Assembly (NCBI GenBank): GCA_032690845.1
Contig: CM064430.1
Coordinates: 48,271,882 to 48,335,881 of the forward strand
DNA from: Eleusine coracana subsp. coracana
Lineage: Eukaryota > Streptophyta > Magnoliopsida > Poales > Poaceae
Reading direction: 5' to 3'
DNA length: 64,000 bases
Positions 22,395 through 32,552 of this stretch are shown one piece after another (positions within the stretch are counted from its first letter, which is position 1; each line of letters begins with the position of its first letter). Both the position numbers and the translations under genes were made by a program. A model generated the notes under the pieces. That model did no database searches. It was not told the origin of the DNA and was given only the letters and a program-made list of their open reading frames with translations.

Positions 22395-23850
22395 TGAAAG
22401 TTTTTGGCTGCACTGCTTATGCTCATGTTGATAATGGATAATTAGAGCCTAGAGCTATTAAATGTATTTTTGTTGGTTATGGTTTGGGAGTTAAAGGATA
22501 TAAGTTGTGGAATCCCAAAACTGGAAAGACTTTTACATGGGAATTGATAATGGATAATTAGAAGAATTGCACATGGGAAGGTGTGCCTTTGCCTAAGGGA
22601 AAGAAGATTGTCTGTTGCAAATGGATTTACAAGAGAAAGGAGGTTTTATCTCCTAGCGAGCCTCCTAAGTTCAAGTCAAGGTTAGTAGCAAAAGGGTACA
22701 GTCAAATTCCTGGTGTTGATTACAATGAGGTGCTCTCTCCTGTGGTTAAGCATTGCTTAATTCGCACATTCTTCAGTATTATTGCTTCACATGATCTTGA
22801 GCTTTAGCAGATAGATGTGAAGACTGCACTTTTACATGGTGAGCTTGAGGAGGAGATATACATGGATCACCCTGAAGGGTTCATAGTGCCTAGCAAGGAA
22901 AAATATGTTTGCAAGCTGAAAAGATCCGTGTATGGTTTGAAGCAATCCCCTCGTTAGTGGTATAAGAGGTCTAATTATGATAGTTGTGTTTACATCAAGT
23001 TTGTTAATGGATCACCTATATACTTGTTGCTATATGTTGATGACATGTTGATTGCTGCCAAGAGCACAAAAAAATTCTAAGTATGGAAATTACTAGAGAC
23101 CGTAGAGCTGGTTTGTTGTTTCTTAGTCAGCATAGTTACATTGAGAAGGTTCTTCATCATTTCAACATGCATAATTGTGACCCTGTTAGTACTCCTATTG
23201 CACCATATTTTAAGTTGTTAGCTAAGCAATGTGCTAGTACAGTTCAGGAAATTCAATACATGTCAAGAGTTCCTTATTCTAATGTTATTGGTTCTTTGAT
23301 GTATGCCATGGTTTGCTCTCGCCCGGATTTATCTTATGCTATGAGTTTGGTGAGTAGATACATGTCTAAGCCTGCAAAAGAGCACTGGAAGGTAGTTCAG
23401 TGGATTCTCAAGTATCTTAGAGCGATAGCAGATTATTGTTTGAAGTTTGGCAGAACTGATAAGGGGCTTATTGGCTATGTTGATTCAGATTATGCTGGTG
23501 ATTTGGATAGGCGACAGTCGCTCACAGGTTATGTGTTCACAATTGGTAGTTGTGTTGTGAGTTGGAATGCTACTTTGCAGTCTGTTGTTGCTCAGTCCAC
23601 CACTAAAGTTGAGTATGTTGCTATTGTGGAAGCGAGCAAGGAGTTGATTTGGCTAAAAGGATTGTTTGTTGAGCTTTGTGGTTTTGATTCTTGCATCAAG
23701 CTGTTCTTTGACAGTCAAAGTGCTATATGTCTCACTAAAGATCAGATGTTTCATGAGAGGACAAAGCACATTGAGATCAAGTATCATTTCATTCGTGATC
23801 AGATTGAAAAGGGTAAGCTAAAGGTATGCAAGATTAGTACTCATGATTAG
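22395..23850 (+). pseudogene. Second copia polyprotein: reverse transcriptase and RNase H
   Basis: RT blocks appear in order: CTWEGVPLPKGKK / CKWIYKRK, FKSRLVAKGYSQIPGVDYNE, QIDVKTALLHGELEEEIYM, VYGLKQSPR, and the intact active site YVDDM at about 23036. Stops lie at 22807, 22957 and 23080. The last frame, 23083-23850, is open for 255 codons: SYIEKVLHHFNM, MYAMVCSRPDLSYAMSLVS, then RNase H with GYVDSDYAGD, and TKHIEIKYHFIRDQIEKG at the end. It stops at 23848-23850 just before the usual THENPADMLTK-type tail. The + element is cut here and a minus-strand LTR fragment follows. Confidence 0.88.
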
Positions 23851-23856
23851 TACTCA

Positions 23857-24227
23857 TCTAGTGCCTGTGATTTCACTGAGCATCCACGCACATCACCGAC
23901 TAGCATGACCTAAGAGACATGACCTAGACCCCCTTGATAGTCCAGTTTTTTCTGTGGACTCAAAGCCCTAACAACTAGACAAGTGTTCCAAACACTTGCT
24001 CCATAGCTTGTCCTTTGCCTTGATCCATCTCTATCAACCCTTGGACTCCATTAAACTCATCAAGCCTCCATGCTTGTGCTCATTGTCATCCATCGCCATG
24101 GCAACCATCTACAATCATCATAGAGTAGAAAATGTTTCCTACATACACAACACTTGTGTAGGCATTAGTCACATTTCACGTTTGTCATTCATCACCAAAA
24201 CTTTCATACCTTAGGGTGACCTCAAGT
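23857..24227 (-). repeat. Sirevirus-like LTR fragment, family B (copy 2)
   Basis: About 370 bp, same strand and same segment as 17921-18290 with scattered differences. It lacks the LTR's first ~17 bases (minus 5' end) and everything after CACTAGATGAG. It is therefore truncated at both sides, and no TSD can be assigned. Confidence 0.8.
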
Positions 24228-24955
24228 ATTGTATGAACTCCCTTAATGGTCACAACTAGTAAATATCGTTTGCTAATACTACTAATGGACTTCCTCAACA
24301 TTTGACATGAACCCTGGAGCTAGACTCAAGCTAGGAACTCACTCGGTCAAGCATGTGCGAGTTAAGGTAAAAAACCGACTCGGTACTTCAATAGTCGACA
24401 TGAACCATGGAGCTAGACTGATGCTAGGAACTCACTCAGTCAAGCATGTGCGAGTTAAAGCTAATACCAAGAGTCAAAAAATAGGAGTCATGATGGTAGT
24501 GCCAAAATGAATATCATAATCAAAATGAGGGCAAATGCGTATGAGCTCAAGATCTGGCTATGCATATGAGCAAAAAGGCGATGGACACAGGACACAAGGT
24601 TTATACAGGTTCGGACCTCCATGAAGATAATAACCCTACGTTCTATTAGGTGTATTGTATTGATGATGTTTCACACTATGATTAGGGTTTCCCAATGTGA
24701 ATTCTAATGATGCTTCAGAAGACCCCTACCCTCCTTATATATTCGAAGGGTAGGATTTACATGGTAAGTCTCCTAGTCGGTTACAATAGATTCTATCTTC
24801 AGCATATATCTCTAATACTATCTTGCCGCCAACATCAAGCTATAATCCTAGTAGTAGTCTTTATGGGCTTTGATCTCCATTGCTTCATTACTAGACCCCT
24901 GTCCACTCGACAATATATTTGAGTGATGAGATATCCGGGCTACACATGTCCCACA
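24228..24955 (-). mobile_element. Deleted Tat-like fragment: LTR fused to post-pol spacer
   Basis: Minus-strand LTR start TGTGGGACATG at 24955. It continues through a TATATAAGGAGGG box (about 24740) and an RNA-leader part like Tat1 to about 24540. From 24470 to 24228 the sequence instead matches the Tat1 post-pol spacer (10850-11060), including the doubled TCGCACATGCTTGACCGAG motif. PBS, gag and pol are missing between these parts. It interrupts the protease of the next element. Confidence 0.7.
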
Positions 24956-27001
24956 TTGTAATAACACCCAGGTGACTTCATGCACAAATAACTGAGATGT
25001 ATCACTACCAAACTTTTTAATTACTCTTTGGCCCAACAATGCATTATATGGATTCATTTCCACAACATCAAATCTGATATCCTCTGTCTGATCCCCCCCC
25101 CCCCTTGCCCTGAGAATGACACTTTGAGAACAATATTGACAACTACATAAATATGTTCACCACCGAATCCCTGCAACGAAATTGGCAAAGCCTGCAAGTC
25201 AGATTTGTTGTAACCCATTTTCTCTAATGTGATCAACAAGATAATATCAATTGAGCTCCCATCATCTATCAGGACTTTACATACATCAAACCCCTGAATC
25301 TTAACACCCATGACAAATGCATCATCGTACAGGAAAATCATTGGCCTAAGATTAACTACAGATAACAAAATTGGAACATCCATCTGTGTCGTTATCCCCA
25401 TCAGAGGGCATGTAGCAACATTTTTCACCTACCGAACGTGCTCTTAGCGTTGCCTTTTGGATGGGAAATCATGCCCGGAGTCCCCAGTAATAGCCAAGAT
25501 GGTACCATGTGACACCCCCGGGTTTGAAACATGTTGTATAGACTATGCGACCTCCAGGTGATCCACGATTGCAATGTTGGAGGAGGCAGTTGCTCGACTA
25601 GAGGTGCTGGAAGAGCCAGCTAAGCCGGAGGGCCTGATAGCGCAAGCAATTGAGGTGGTGATGCGTGATGATGGAAGTGCTACGAAGGAGCTTTCATTGG
25701 TGCCATATGTTTAAAATGTGGTGGCTATGGGTAGAAAGCGACAGCATGTGCATAATGAGTGATGTGTAGCACTGGTCGAGCTTGCTTGGCCTCCTGCCAC
25801 GTACGTGCTTTAGATAAAGCTTTGATATATGCGAAGTTGTTTGAACTGTGAGTGCTTCTGACCCCTTGAAACACACAGTAGAAATGATTACCCGGTCAAG
25901 GAGGTCGTGAGCCCAGGCGCTGAGAAGCTGGCACGAGGCCTCTCGGAGCCTAAGCCATCTTTTCTTGTTGCACGTTGAAGACCTCACGTCAAGAAGAGAA
26001 CCAACTGCCTCCCCCTTGGCCTCCTCTCCATCCACCTGAATGTATGGCATGTCCCTAGCCCATCATCATGCTCGGCTATGCCTTCTGTCACTCTTCCTCC
26101 TCATCTTCTTCGACCCTCACTTGCCCTTCCAGTATACTCAGCAAGTTGTCTAGAGACTCGAAAATAGCACTCCTCGCTGCCCCCATATGGAGCCGCTTAG
26201 CAACAGACTCAATAACAGTAGCTTCATGGATGTTGGAAACTTAACACATGAGATGAATGAACCTCCAAGTGTAATTGGCCAGAGACTCCCCTTCTCGTTG
26301 CACACATGCTACCAAATCTCTTGTGCTCACTGGCTTGGCATGATTCCCGAAAAATATACTATAAGTCCCTCCTTAAGTTGTGCCCAGGACCGAATGCTTC
26401 TTGGTGACAGCTTAGCATATATACGAAGTTCCAACAATCCCCTCGAGTGCGAGCGGAAAAGCTTTTGCCTTGACCACATGATCCCCCTCCCCCCCTCCCT
26501 GGCCAACTCCACAGTTGTTTTGTACCTCAAGAAGAAAACCTTGGGATCCGATGTTCCTGCAAATGTTGGAAGCTTGACTGAGGCCAGCCTTGTGCGCCAC
26601 TACACTGCCTATAAATCAGCGGCAAGCGGGGAATTAGGATCAACTGGCCCAACAGGATGGAGGCTCCCCGCCAAAGGCGTCCCTAGCATCTACTCATGAA
26701 ACTCCTTGAACCCTGGAGCATGGTTATCGGGAACCCCACCCCTTCGAAGGATCTCAAGTTGTTTGGCTAACATCTCCTGGCACCTCTTAACAGCCTCAAC
26801 TCTCTGTGTGTAATTTGCCTCCTGACGAGCAAAATTCTGCAGAACCCGAGAGTGCAAATTCTGCTATGGACGCGCCCCCACCACAACTGACATTTCAGCA
26901 CAAGCAATCTCCCCTGTTGCTCGGCTCCGAGTGGTTGCCGGGTGCGAAAAGGCCAATGTTGGCCTTTTGCTCCCCGCCATGCTACGTGCTTCTGTATTCA
27001 C
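24956..27001 (-). pseudogene. Minus-strand Ty3/gypsy gag and protease remnant
   Basis: Read from 27001 leftward. A stop-ridden leader and gag N-terminus run to about 26600. The gag core follows at 26600-26150: YKTTVELA, LSPRSIRSWAQLKEGLIVYF, REGESLANYTWRF, with shifts between. A poorly readable basic part runs to about 25430. The protease lies at 25428-24957: VCKVLIDDGSSIDIILL with Asp-Asp-Gly in place of Asp-Gly-Gly, then ALPISLQGFGGE and NPYNALLGQRVIKKFG. It ends in TWVLLQ at 24957, where the Tat-like LTR begins. RT and everything downstream are absent. It is a different gypsy family from Tat1/Tat2, judging by PBS and gag sequence. Confidence 0.75.
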
Positions 27002-27019
27002 TCCCCATGGTTGGCGCCA
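27002..27019 (-). other. Primer binding site of the minus gypsy
   Basis: On the minus strand TGGCGCCAACCATGGGGA, two bases after the LTR end ACAACA. The TGGCGCC start is typical of plant gypsy PBS sites. Confidence 0.75.
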
Positions 27020-27021
27020 GC

Positions 27022-27640
27022 TGTTGTGGTTACTAGGCCAGAACAAATACGTGGGGATCCGTCGAGGGTGTTCCTAGGCGGAACTTTGAATACTGGCTTC
27101 TCGGACGAGCCTTAGGGAGAAACACACAAGCAGGTAGAGATCAACAGTGCCGAAGGCCCTTCGAACAAGTCCTTTCGGTGACAATTTGTATTATCTCGTC
27201 GGGTCCGTACCAAATGATCCATATCCGGGATATGATGGAATGACCTCACTGAGAGTGAACAGGGAAGCATTTATAGCCTTATGCCCACCTAGCTACCTAG
27301 AGTGAATTTACACATCTGGTATCCACGCCTAAAGGTATTCTACTTTGATTGCCATCCGATGCATGCCCTCGGGAGTCAACCTCCGGTACTTGTATTGGGG
27401 GCCCTCTTGCCGGTACACCCTTAGGCCATATCGAATGCCTCAGTTACACTGGATAGATTCCAGTTGTGCCTTCAGCTCACTTCCGGTCCTTGTTGTCTGC
27501 TGGTGGGCTCCACTTAGGCTTAGGGGAGACTAGGCGGTTGACTTCCCCTCAATAGACATGGTATGTGCTGTGATACTACTGAAGTTGAATAAGTAGATTT
27601 CTTGTAACGGTGGGCTGTAACCTCTCTAGGTTAAGGACGG
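27022..27640 (-). repeat. 5' LTR of the minus gypsy, outer end uncertain
   Basis: The inner end (minus strand ...CACAACA) is fixed by the PBS at 27002-27019. Its outer end cannot be placed because the partner LTR is absent; I stop where composition changes. No coding region. Confidence 0.5.
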
Positions 27641-28139
27641 GACATATTTTTTTCATTATCTAAAAAATCTCTGCTGTAATTGATCTATGTGCTGAGAGTG
27701 AGGACGTTTATGGGCCGTGGTGGGCCAATCTATTACCTGATGACTACCATCGGACGCCCTGTATATAGCTGCTCTCATTCAACTAGGCAGCTCACAAAAT
27801 CCTCAAAAAAAAAAAAAACTAGGCAGCTCACAGGCACAGGTGGCTTTCGATCTTTTTGCGGGATGAAAAGGACTAGTTTAAGGTCCTCTTTAAATTAGCT
27901 TTAGACTGTGGATTGTAGGTTTTACAATTCTAAGCTCAAACAAAGGACCAGTTTTGGGCCACAAATTCAACAATTTATTCCTCCAGATTTCATAAATCCA
28001 ATAATCCAGACCAGTTTATACCAGATTTTCTTATTACTTTACCAAACTCTCACGGTAGTTATAACTAGCAACCCAATAATGGGTTTTGTCTTTGTCTTTG
28101 CTAATTTACCAAACTCTCACAGTAGTTATAACTTGGCAC
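27641..28139. other. AT-rich flank upstream of the P450 remnant, with a 68-bp-spaced duplication
   Basis: No gene. TTTACCAAACTCTCACGGTA is duplicated at 28039 and 28107 with one difference, extending to the following GTTATAACT. CAACTAGGCAGCTCACA occurs at 27779 and again with one change at 27817, separated by an A run. The P450 homology starts right after this stretch, so exon 1 of the gene is missing. Confidence 0.5.
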
Positions 28140-28481
28140 ACCGACGATGCTCGTGGCGGGCCGGCGGCGCCCAGGTCCGTGATGAGGATCCTCGGCGAGA
28201 GGAGCATTTCCGAACTCACCGGCGACGACCACAAGCGCATCTGCGGCCCGCTGGCCGAGTTACTGAAGCCGGACATGTTGAGGATTTACTGGGCAAGATC
28301 GACGGTGAGGTGCGGCACCACCTCGACGAGCGCTGGGCCGACCAGCGGACAATCACAGTGATGCCTCTGATGAAGTGGCTCACGTTCGACATCATCTTGT
28401 CGCTGTTCTTCGGCCTCGAGTGTGGCGCTGTCAGACTTTGTGGTCGGTGACTTGGCACGCATCGCCGAAGGCATGTGGGCG
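28140..28481 (+). pseudogene. Cytochrome P450 pseudogene, N-terminal part (CYP85-clan-like)
   Basis: The segment reads the B-to-E helix region of a plant microsomal P450: SVMRILGERSISELTGDDHK, then LAELLKPDMLRIYW. A frameshift at about 28285 moves the reading to KIDGEVRHHLDERWADQ, followed by VMPLMKWLTFDIILSLFFG. A second shift leads to DFVVGDLARIAEGMWA. The membrane anchor and proline hinge are absent. Sequence resembles the grass CYP716/CYP728-type proteins (from memory, moderate certainty), whose members oxidise terpenoid or steroid-like substrates. The reading is cut at 28481 by an LTR element and resumes at 31388. Shifts and missing exon make it a pseudogene; the insertion came on top of that or caused it. 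Confidence 0.8.
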
Positions 28482-28801
28482 TGTCATGGACTAGGCCTCC
28501 ATCGAGCTGGGCCTGCACCCACCAGGGCCCATGGACTAGCAAGGGAGCAGCCAAGAGCTACAAAGGGAAGCAACGAAGGCAACAGAGGGCATCGAAGAGA
28601 ACAGAACCTGGCGCTCGCCTTCATCTTCCTCCTCTGGTTTCGGCCTCTCCCATGTATCTCTAGCTAGCTCCTGCTGCCTACCTCAGATTTCTTGCTCTTC
28701 CCAGTCTAGACTCCCCTCTAATCTCCATGTATTACCCATTTGTACCCTTAAACTACCATTACTAGTGCTGTTGAGATTAGGGATTGAGCAGGATTGTAAC
28801 A
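28482..28801 (+). repeat. 5' LTR of the non-autonomous element
   Basis: Starts TGTCATGG, ends GATTGTAACA. Most differences from the 3' copy are C/T or G/A transitions, with T or A in this copy, as cytosine deamination would give. Confidence 0.95.
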
Positions 28802-28803
28802 TT

Positions 28804-28815
28804 TGGTATCAGAGC
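28804..28815 (+). other. PBS, initiator Met-tRNA type
   Basis: TGGTATCAGAGC, two bases after the LTR: the standard complement of the plant initiator tRNA-Met 3' end. Confidence 0.95.
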
Positions 28816-28848
28816 AATCGATCCACGGCACTGTGCAATCCTCGCACT

Positions 28849-30729
28849 ATGGGCTACGAGGAGATTGCTGCCATGAGTGATGTCTAGAAGGCCCGGATTC
28901 ATGAGCTGCTGGCCGAGCTCCTTGGGGAGATGAAGTAGACAACCTCCCTGTTCAAGAGCATCTCTGCCTTCTTCATATCCCCTGCGTCAACCACATCAGC
29001 CCCACCCCGAGCATCCTCCGCGTCCATCAGCATCGCCAAGGAGCCCACCCAAGCTGCTGCTGCTGCGTCCTCATCCCTCGACATCGAGCATAGCCACATC
29101 GACGACGATGCGCCCGCCAACTACTCGACGAAATGTCTGAGCCGCACCCTTGACGGCATGGCGCTTGCTGAGGTGTGCGATGGCGTCAAGGAGGTCGTTC
29201 TCATGTCTGCCAGTGCTGCTACTATGCCTACAACCACTACAGCAGAATCCAAGAACACCAACCTTGACGCGACCTCAACCTGTTCGACAAAATGGTTGAA
29301 CGGCACCATCGATATTGGTACACGTACACCTGCTACGGTGGACGCCGACACTAAGGAGTGCTCCCTCATCTCTGTTCGTGCGGCTGCTACGACCTCACGC
29401 ATCACCAACCTCCACAGCACAACCAACCTGGGTGGTGACAAGGACACCACCACAGGGTCAACATCGGTGCAGATCCCCTCCTCGACGAGCACTGTAAGCA
29501 TCGAGCCTGTCCTCAATGTTGTCATGGCTGCTGCTACGCCGTTGGCAATCGATGTTGTCCTAGGTTACAATGGCAAGGAGGTGCCCACCACCTGTTTGAT
29601 GGAAGTCCTAAACCTCCCTATGAACGGCGCAACGCCCGTTCTGGTGTACACCATCGTCGAGAAGCACATCATCGACACAGGGTATGTTGCCAGTTTATCC
29701 ACAAAATGCATGTTCAAGGACAACAAGCTCGGGACTCCTCCACATGACTGCTCCAATTCTCAGTGCCATATGTGGCAGTTGAATAGTGGTGAGCCTGCTA
29801 TCGTTACACCAGCACCCTGGCCTTCCTTCAACAAGTGTGGTGGCCATCTTCGAAATAGAGAGCTGGTGTGGCTTTGGAAGCCGCCCTGGTCTTATCAACC
29901 TTGGCAGAGTATCAAATATGTGCCTGCTAGTGCACTTGGGAAGCCTTTGGAAGGTATGACAGTATTAGCAGTCAAGTCTAGTTCTGCTGAACTGCCTACA
30001 ATTGCACTTGCGATATCTCCCCAACTTATCTTTGCATTGCTGAAAATTGTTGTTGAGTACTATCTTGCCTGGCACGATCACATTATGGACTTGTTCACAC
30101 ATCATTTCATGGCTTGGAGTTACTTGAGCGCTTGTTGCATTGGTGGTGTGGATTTAGGACAGTTTCAATTTCTTGCTGACATAGCTGTCAGTTTTAGTTA
30201 TGATGAACTGCTTAGGATTGCTGGATCAATTTTTGGAGTTGGTGGAATTGATGTTCAAGGCAGTGGAGAAGCGGTGATGATATTCCCTTGTCTGGATAGG
30301 TTACTTGAGTTGATTCTATGGACATCAACGATTATTATGCAGGTTCCTGACATACAACGAGTACCATGGTTGTTCTCTCACTTTTGCTCTGCTGGTCATT
30401 TGATGGAGAATTATGGGCATATAGACATCAAACTATACTCCTCCAGGATATCAGAATTTTGGGCACAACTAAGCAAATGGTTGAAAGGAAGAATAGTGGA
30501 GTTGACATTTGAATGGTGCATGTACTCTTTGGGAGCAAACTGGAATGCCCACAACACATGCAGGAAAAGTAAAGAGAGTGCAGACCAGATATATATCCAT
30601 CTTGTCAATTTTATAGTAACCTGCAAGTGGTGCACATCAGATGTATATCCATTCTTGACAGTGTTTAAATATGTTGATGGTCCTTTCCAAAGTTGTGGCT
30701 TGGACACCTTCTATAATGCACAGAAGTAG
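28849..30729 (+). CDS. Unrecognised 627-codon frame of the non-autonomous element, two TAG near the start
   Basis: The first ATG after the PBS is 28849 (MGYEEIAAMSDV). The frame has TAG at 28885 and 28936 and is then open to TAG 30727-30729; from ATG 29158 it gives 523 uninterrupted residues. Residues 1-35 look helical (HELLAELLGEMK), like the start of a gag. Residues 40-220 are rich in Ser, Thr and Ala, ending in VVLGYNGKEVPTTCLM. The C-terminal 300 residues are hydrophobic and Trp/Cys-rich (LVWLWKPPWSYQPWQ, SYLSACCIGGVDLGQF). I see no zinc knuckle, no DTG/DGG and no YVDD. It could be a non-canonical gag or captured host sequence. Both TAGs sit in a context where CAG is the likely ancestor. 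Function unknown. Confidence 0.55.
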
Positions 30730-31051
30730 CAGAATACAACCAATATTCTCTCAGTCCTCTTGTCCCAGCAAGGCATTTGAACTATGGATCCTTCTTACAT
30801 GGACAGATTCAAGAATGCATGCTGAAGAAAGGCCTCAGGCTGAATTTTATCACAACATACAGGAAGTGACTTGCTTTGCTAGTTATATCAGGTTCAGGGA
30901 GTTCAATTCTGATCACCCAAGTGCATGGGGTCTGGTGGAGTCAAATACATCAGGAAAGCTACTCTCCATCACATCATCGAGTCACCAGGGTCTTGATTAC
31001 TTTCTGGTGACCCATCATGTTCTACTGTACCGGCTTGAGGGCAAGCCGATT

Positions 31052-31067
31052 CTCAAGGGGAGGGGAA
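31052..31067 (+). other. Polypurine tract of the non-autonomous element
   Basis: CTCAAGGGGAGGGGAA immediately before the 3' LTR start TGTCAC. Confidence 0.85.
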
Positions 31068-31387
31068 TGTCACGGACTGGGCCTCCACCGAGCTGGGCCT
31101 GCACCCACCTGGGCCCATGGACTGGCTAGGGAGCAGCCAAGAGCTACAAAGGGAAGCAACGAAGGCAACAGAGGGCATCGAAGAGAACAGAACCTGGCGC
31201 TTGCCTTCATCTTCCTCCTCTGGCTTCGGCCTCTCCCATGTATCTCTAGCTAGCTCCTGCTGCCTACCTCAGATTCCTTGCTCTTCCCAGTCTAGACTCC
31301 CCTCTAATCTCCATGTATTACCCATTTGTACCCTTAAACTACCATTACCAGTGTTGTTGAGATTAGGGATTGAGCAGGATTGTAACA
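31068..31387 (+). repeat. 3' LTR of the non-autonomous element
   Basis: 320 bp, starts TGTCACGG, ends GATTGTAACA, followed by the TSD GGGCG. Same length as the 5' copy, no indels. Confidence 0.95.
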
Positions 31388-32228
31388 GGGCGATCCCGAT
31401 GAACCTACCGTTCACGGAGTTCAGGCGGAGCCTCAGGGCCAGCACCATGGCGTGGTGGCTGCTCACCAGGATCACAAGGCAGACAAAGGCCAAGCTGGAA
31501 TGTGGCGAGGCCTCACGAAGCAACGATCTCATCGCGTGCCTGCTCAGCCTGACCGATGACCATGAAGCGCAGCTGCTGACCGAGGAGGAGATCATGGACA
31601 ACGCCATGGTCACCCTCGTCGCTGGCAACTGTCATCGTCCGTGCTCATGACATTCATGGTCCGCCAGCTCGCCAATGACCCGGCCACCCTCGCTGCCATG
31701 GTCCAAGGTAACAAACTAATGTGTGCTCTGCTGACCACGACACCACACGTTATGTACCCAATGACTGCTCTGCTGACCACGACACCACCATATGCCCATA
31801 TGCATGTTTGTGGTGTCGCAGATCATGAAGAGATTGCGAGAAACAAGGGTGACAGCGATGCCCTGACCTGGGAGGACCTCGCCAAAATGAAGTTCACATG
31901 GTGTGTTGCCCTGGAGACATTCTTCGGCAACTTCAGGCGAGCAATGCAGGACATCGACTACGACGGCTACCGCATTCCTGTAGGATGGCACGTGTTCTGG
32001 ATCTCAAACGTGACACACATGGACCCGACCATCTTCTATGAGCCGACCAAGTTCGACGCATCAAGGTTCGAGAACCAGTCCTTAGCGGCAGTACCACCAT
32101 GCTCGTTCGTTGCGTTCGGCAGTGGCCAGAGGATATGCGCAGGGATGGAGTTCGCCAGGATCGAGCGAGACACTAGTGACGATGCACCTGGTCAAGGGGT
32201 TCAGATGGAAGTTCTGCTGCATCTATAG
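31388..32228 (+). pseudogene. Cytochrome P450 pseudogene, C-terminal part with one intron
   Basis: The reading resumes at PMNLPFTEFRRSLRA, then AKLECGEASRSNDLIACLLS, and the I-helix region TEEEIMDNAMVTLVAG. A frameshift at about 31635 destroys the oxygen-binding threonine motif. FMVRQLANDPATLAAMVQ follows. A 114-bp intron, 31708 (GTAACA) to 31821 (TCGCAG), restores the frame exactly: the codon after MVQ is split across it and reads Asp, then HEEIARNKG. The K-helix ExxR is gone (ALETFFGNFRRA, about eight residues deleted in frame). The PERF-like region keeps TKFDASRFE, and the haem loop FGSGQRICAG with its Cys is intact. The end reads through to TAG 32226-32228 in a shifted frame. Dead gene. 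Confidence 0.88.
31724..31788 (+). repeat. Tandem duplication inside the P450 intron
   Basis: TGCTCTGCTGACCACGACAC occurs at 31724 and 31766, period 42. The splice sites lie outside it. Confidence 0.85.
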
Positions 32229-32552
32229 AAATTGAGGACAGGGGCTCTCCCTTATCAATGTGATCATGGCCAAAATTGCATCGAATTGTTTAAATTATAT
32301 AGTAACAGCATGTCATAAAGATGCATAATTATTTACATGGATACAAAAGAAAAACATAAGGCAACATTGCAAAACGAGTTTACCGATGGCGCTAGCGTGT
32401 AGAATTTGTAGTAGCATCATATTTCACATCTAAAGTGTAAATACAGAGTGTGTTCAACGAGAATGTAATGGATGTACACAACAGAGATTTGATTCACATT
32501 TATTTCTACGTTGAAACTGAATGTACAGCAGAGGACCCTAGATCCAGTGGAT
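32229..32552. other. Intergenic region between converging P450 and TMEM14 genes
   Basis: AT-rich and non-coding. It should hold the 3' untranslated region of the minus-strand TMEM14 gene; I see no certain polyadenylation signal. Confidence 0.5.

Larger units (their letters stand above)
28482..31387 (+). mobile_element. Non-autonomous LTR retrotransposon inserted in the P450
   Basis: Two 320-bp LTRs (about 11 differences by eye, roughly 3.4%), target duplication GGGCG at 28477-28481 and 31388-31392, a PBS complementary to initiator tRNA-Met, a PPT, and an internal region of 2.27 kb. There is no protease, RT, RNase H or integrase. One long frame without known domains fills most of the interior. 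LTR divergence is about half that of Tat1 and Tat2, so this is the youngest complete element here. It needs an autonomous partner, which is not in the window. Confidence 0.93.

Noticed and set aside
24229..24960. TTGTA on both sides of the Tat fragment (24229-24233 and 24956-24960) as a target duplication
   Set aside because: The left flank is a copia LTR and the right flank a gypsy protease, which are not two halves of one host. Spacer homology to Tat1 also runs across the left TTGTA, so the match is chance.
28482..31387. Treating the 28849 frame as a captured P450 or gypsy gag
   Set aside because: No residue-level similarity to the flanking P450 and no gag core or knuckle motifs seen by eye. 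Left as unrecognised.
31269..31628. 119-residue minus frame over LTR and P450
   Set aside because: Crosses the LTR-host junction and is the complement of the P450 exon.
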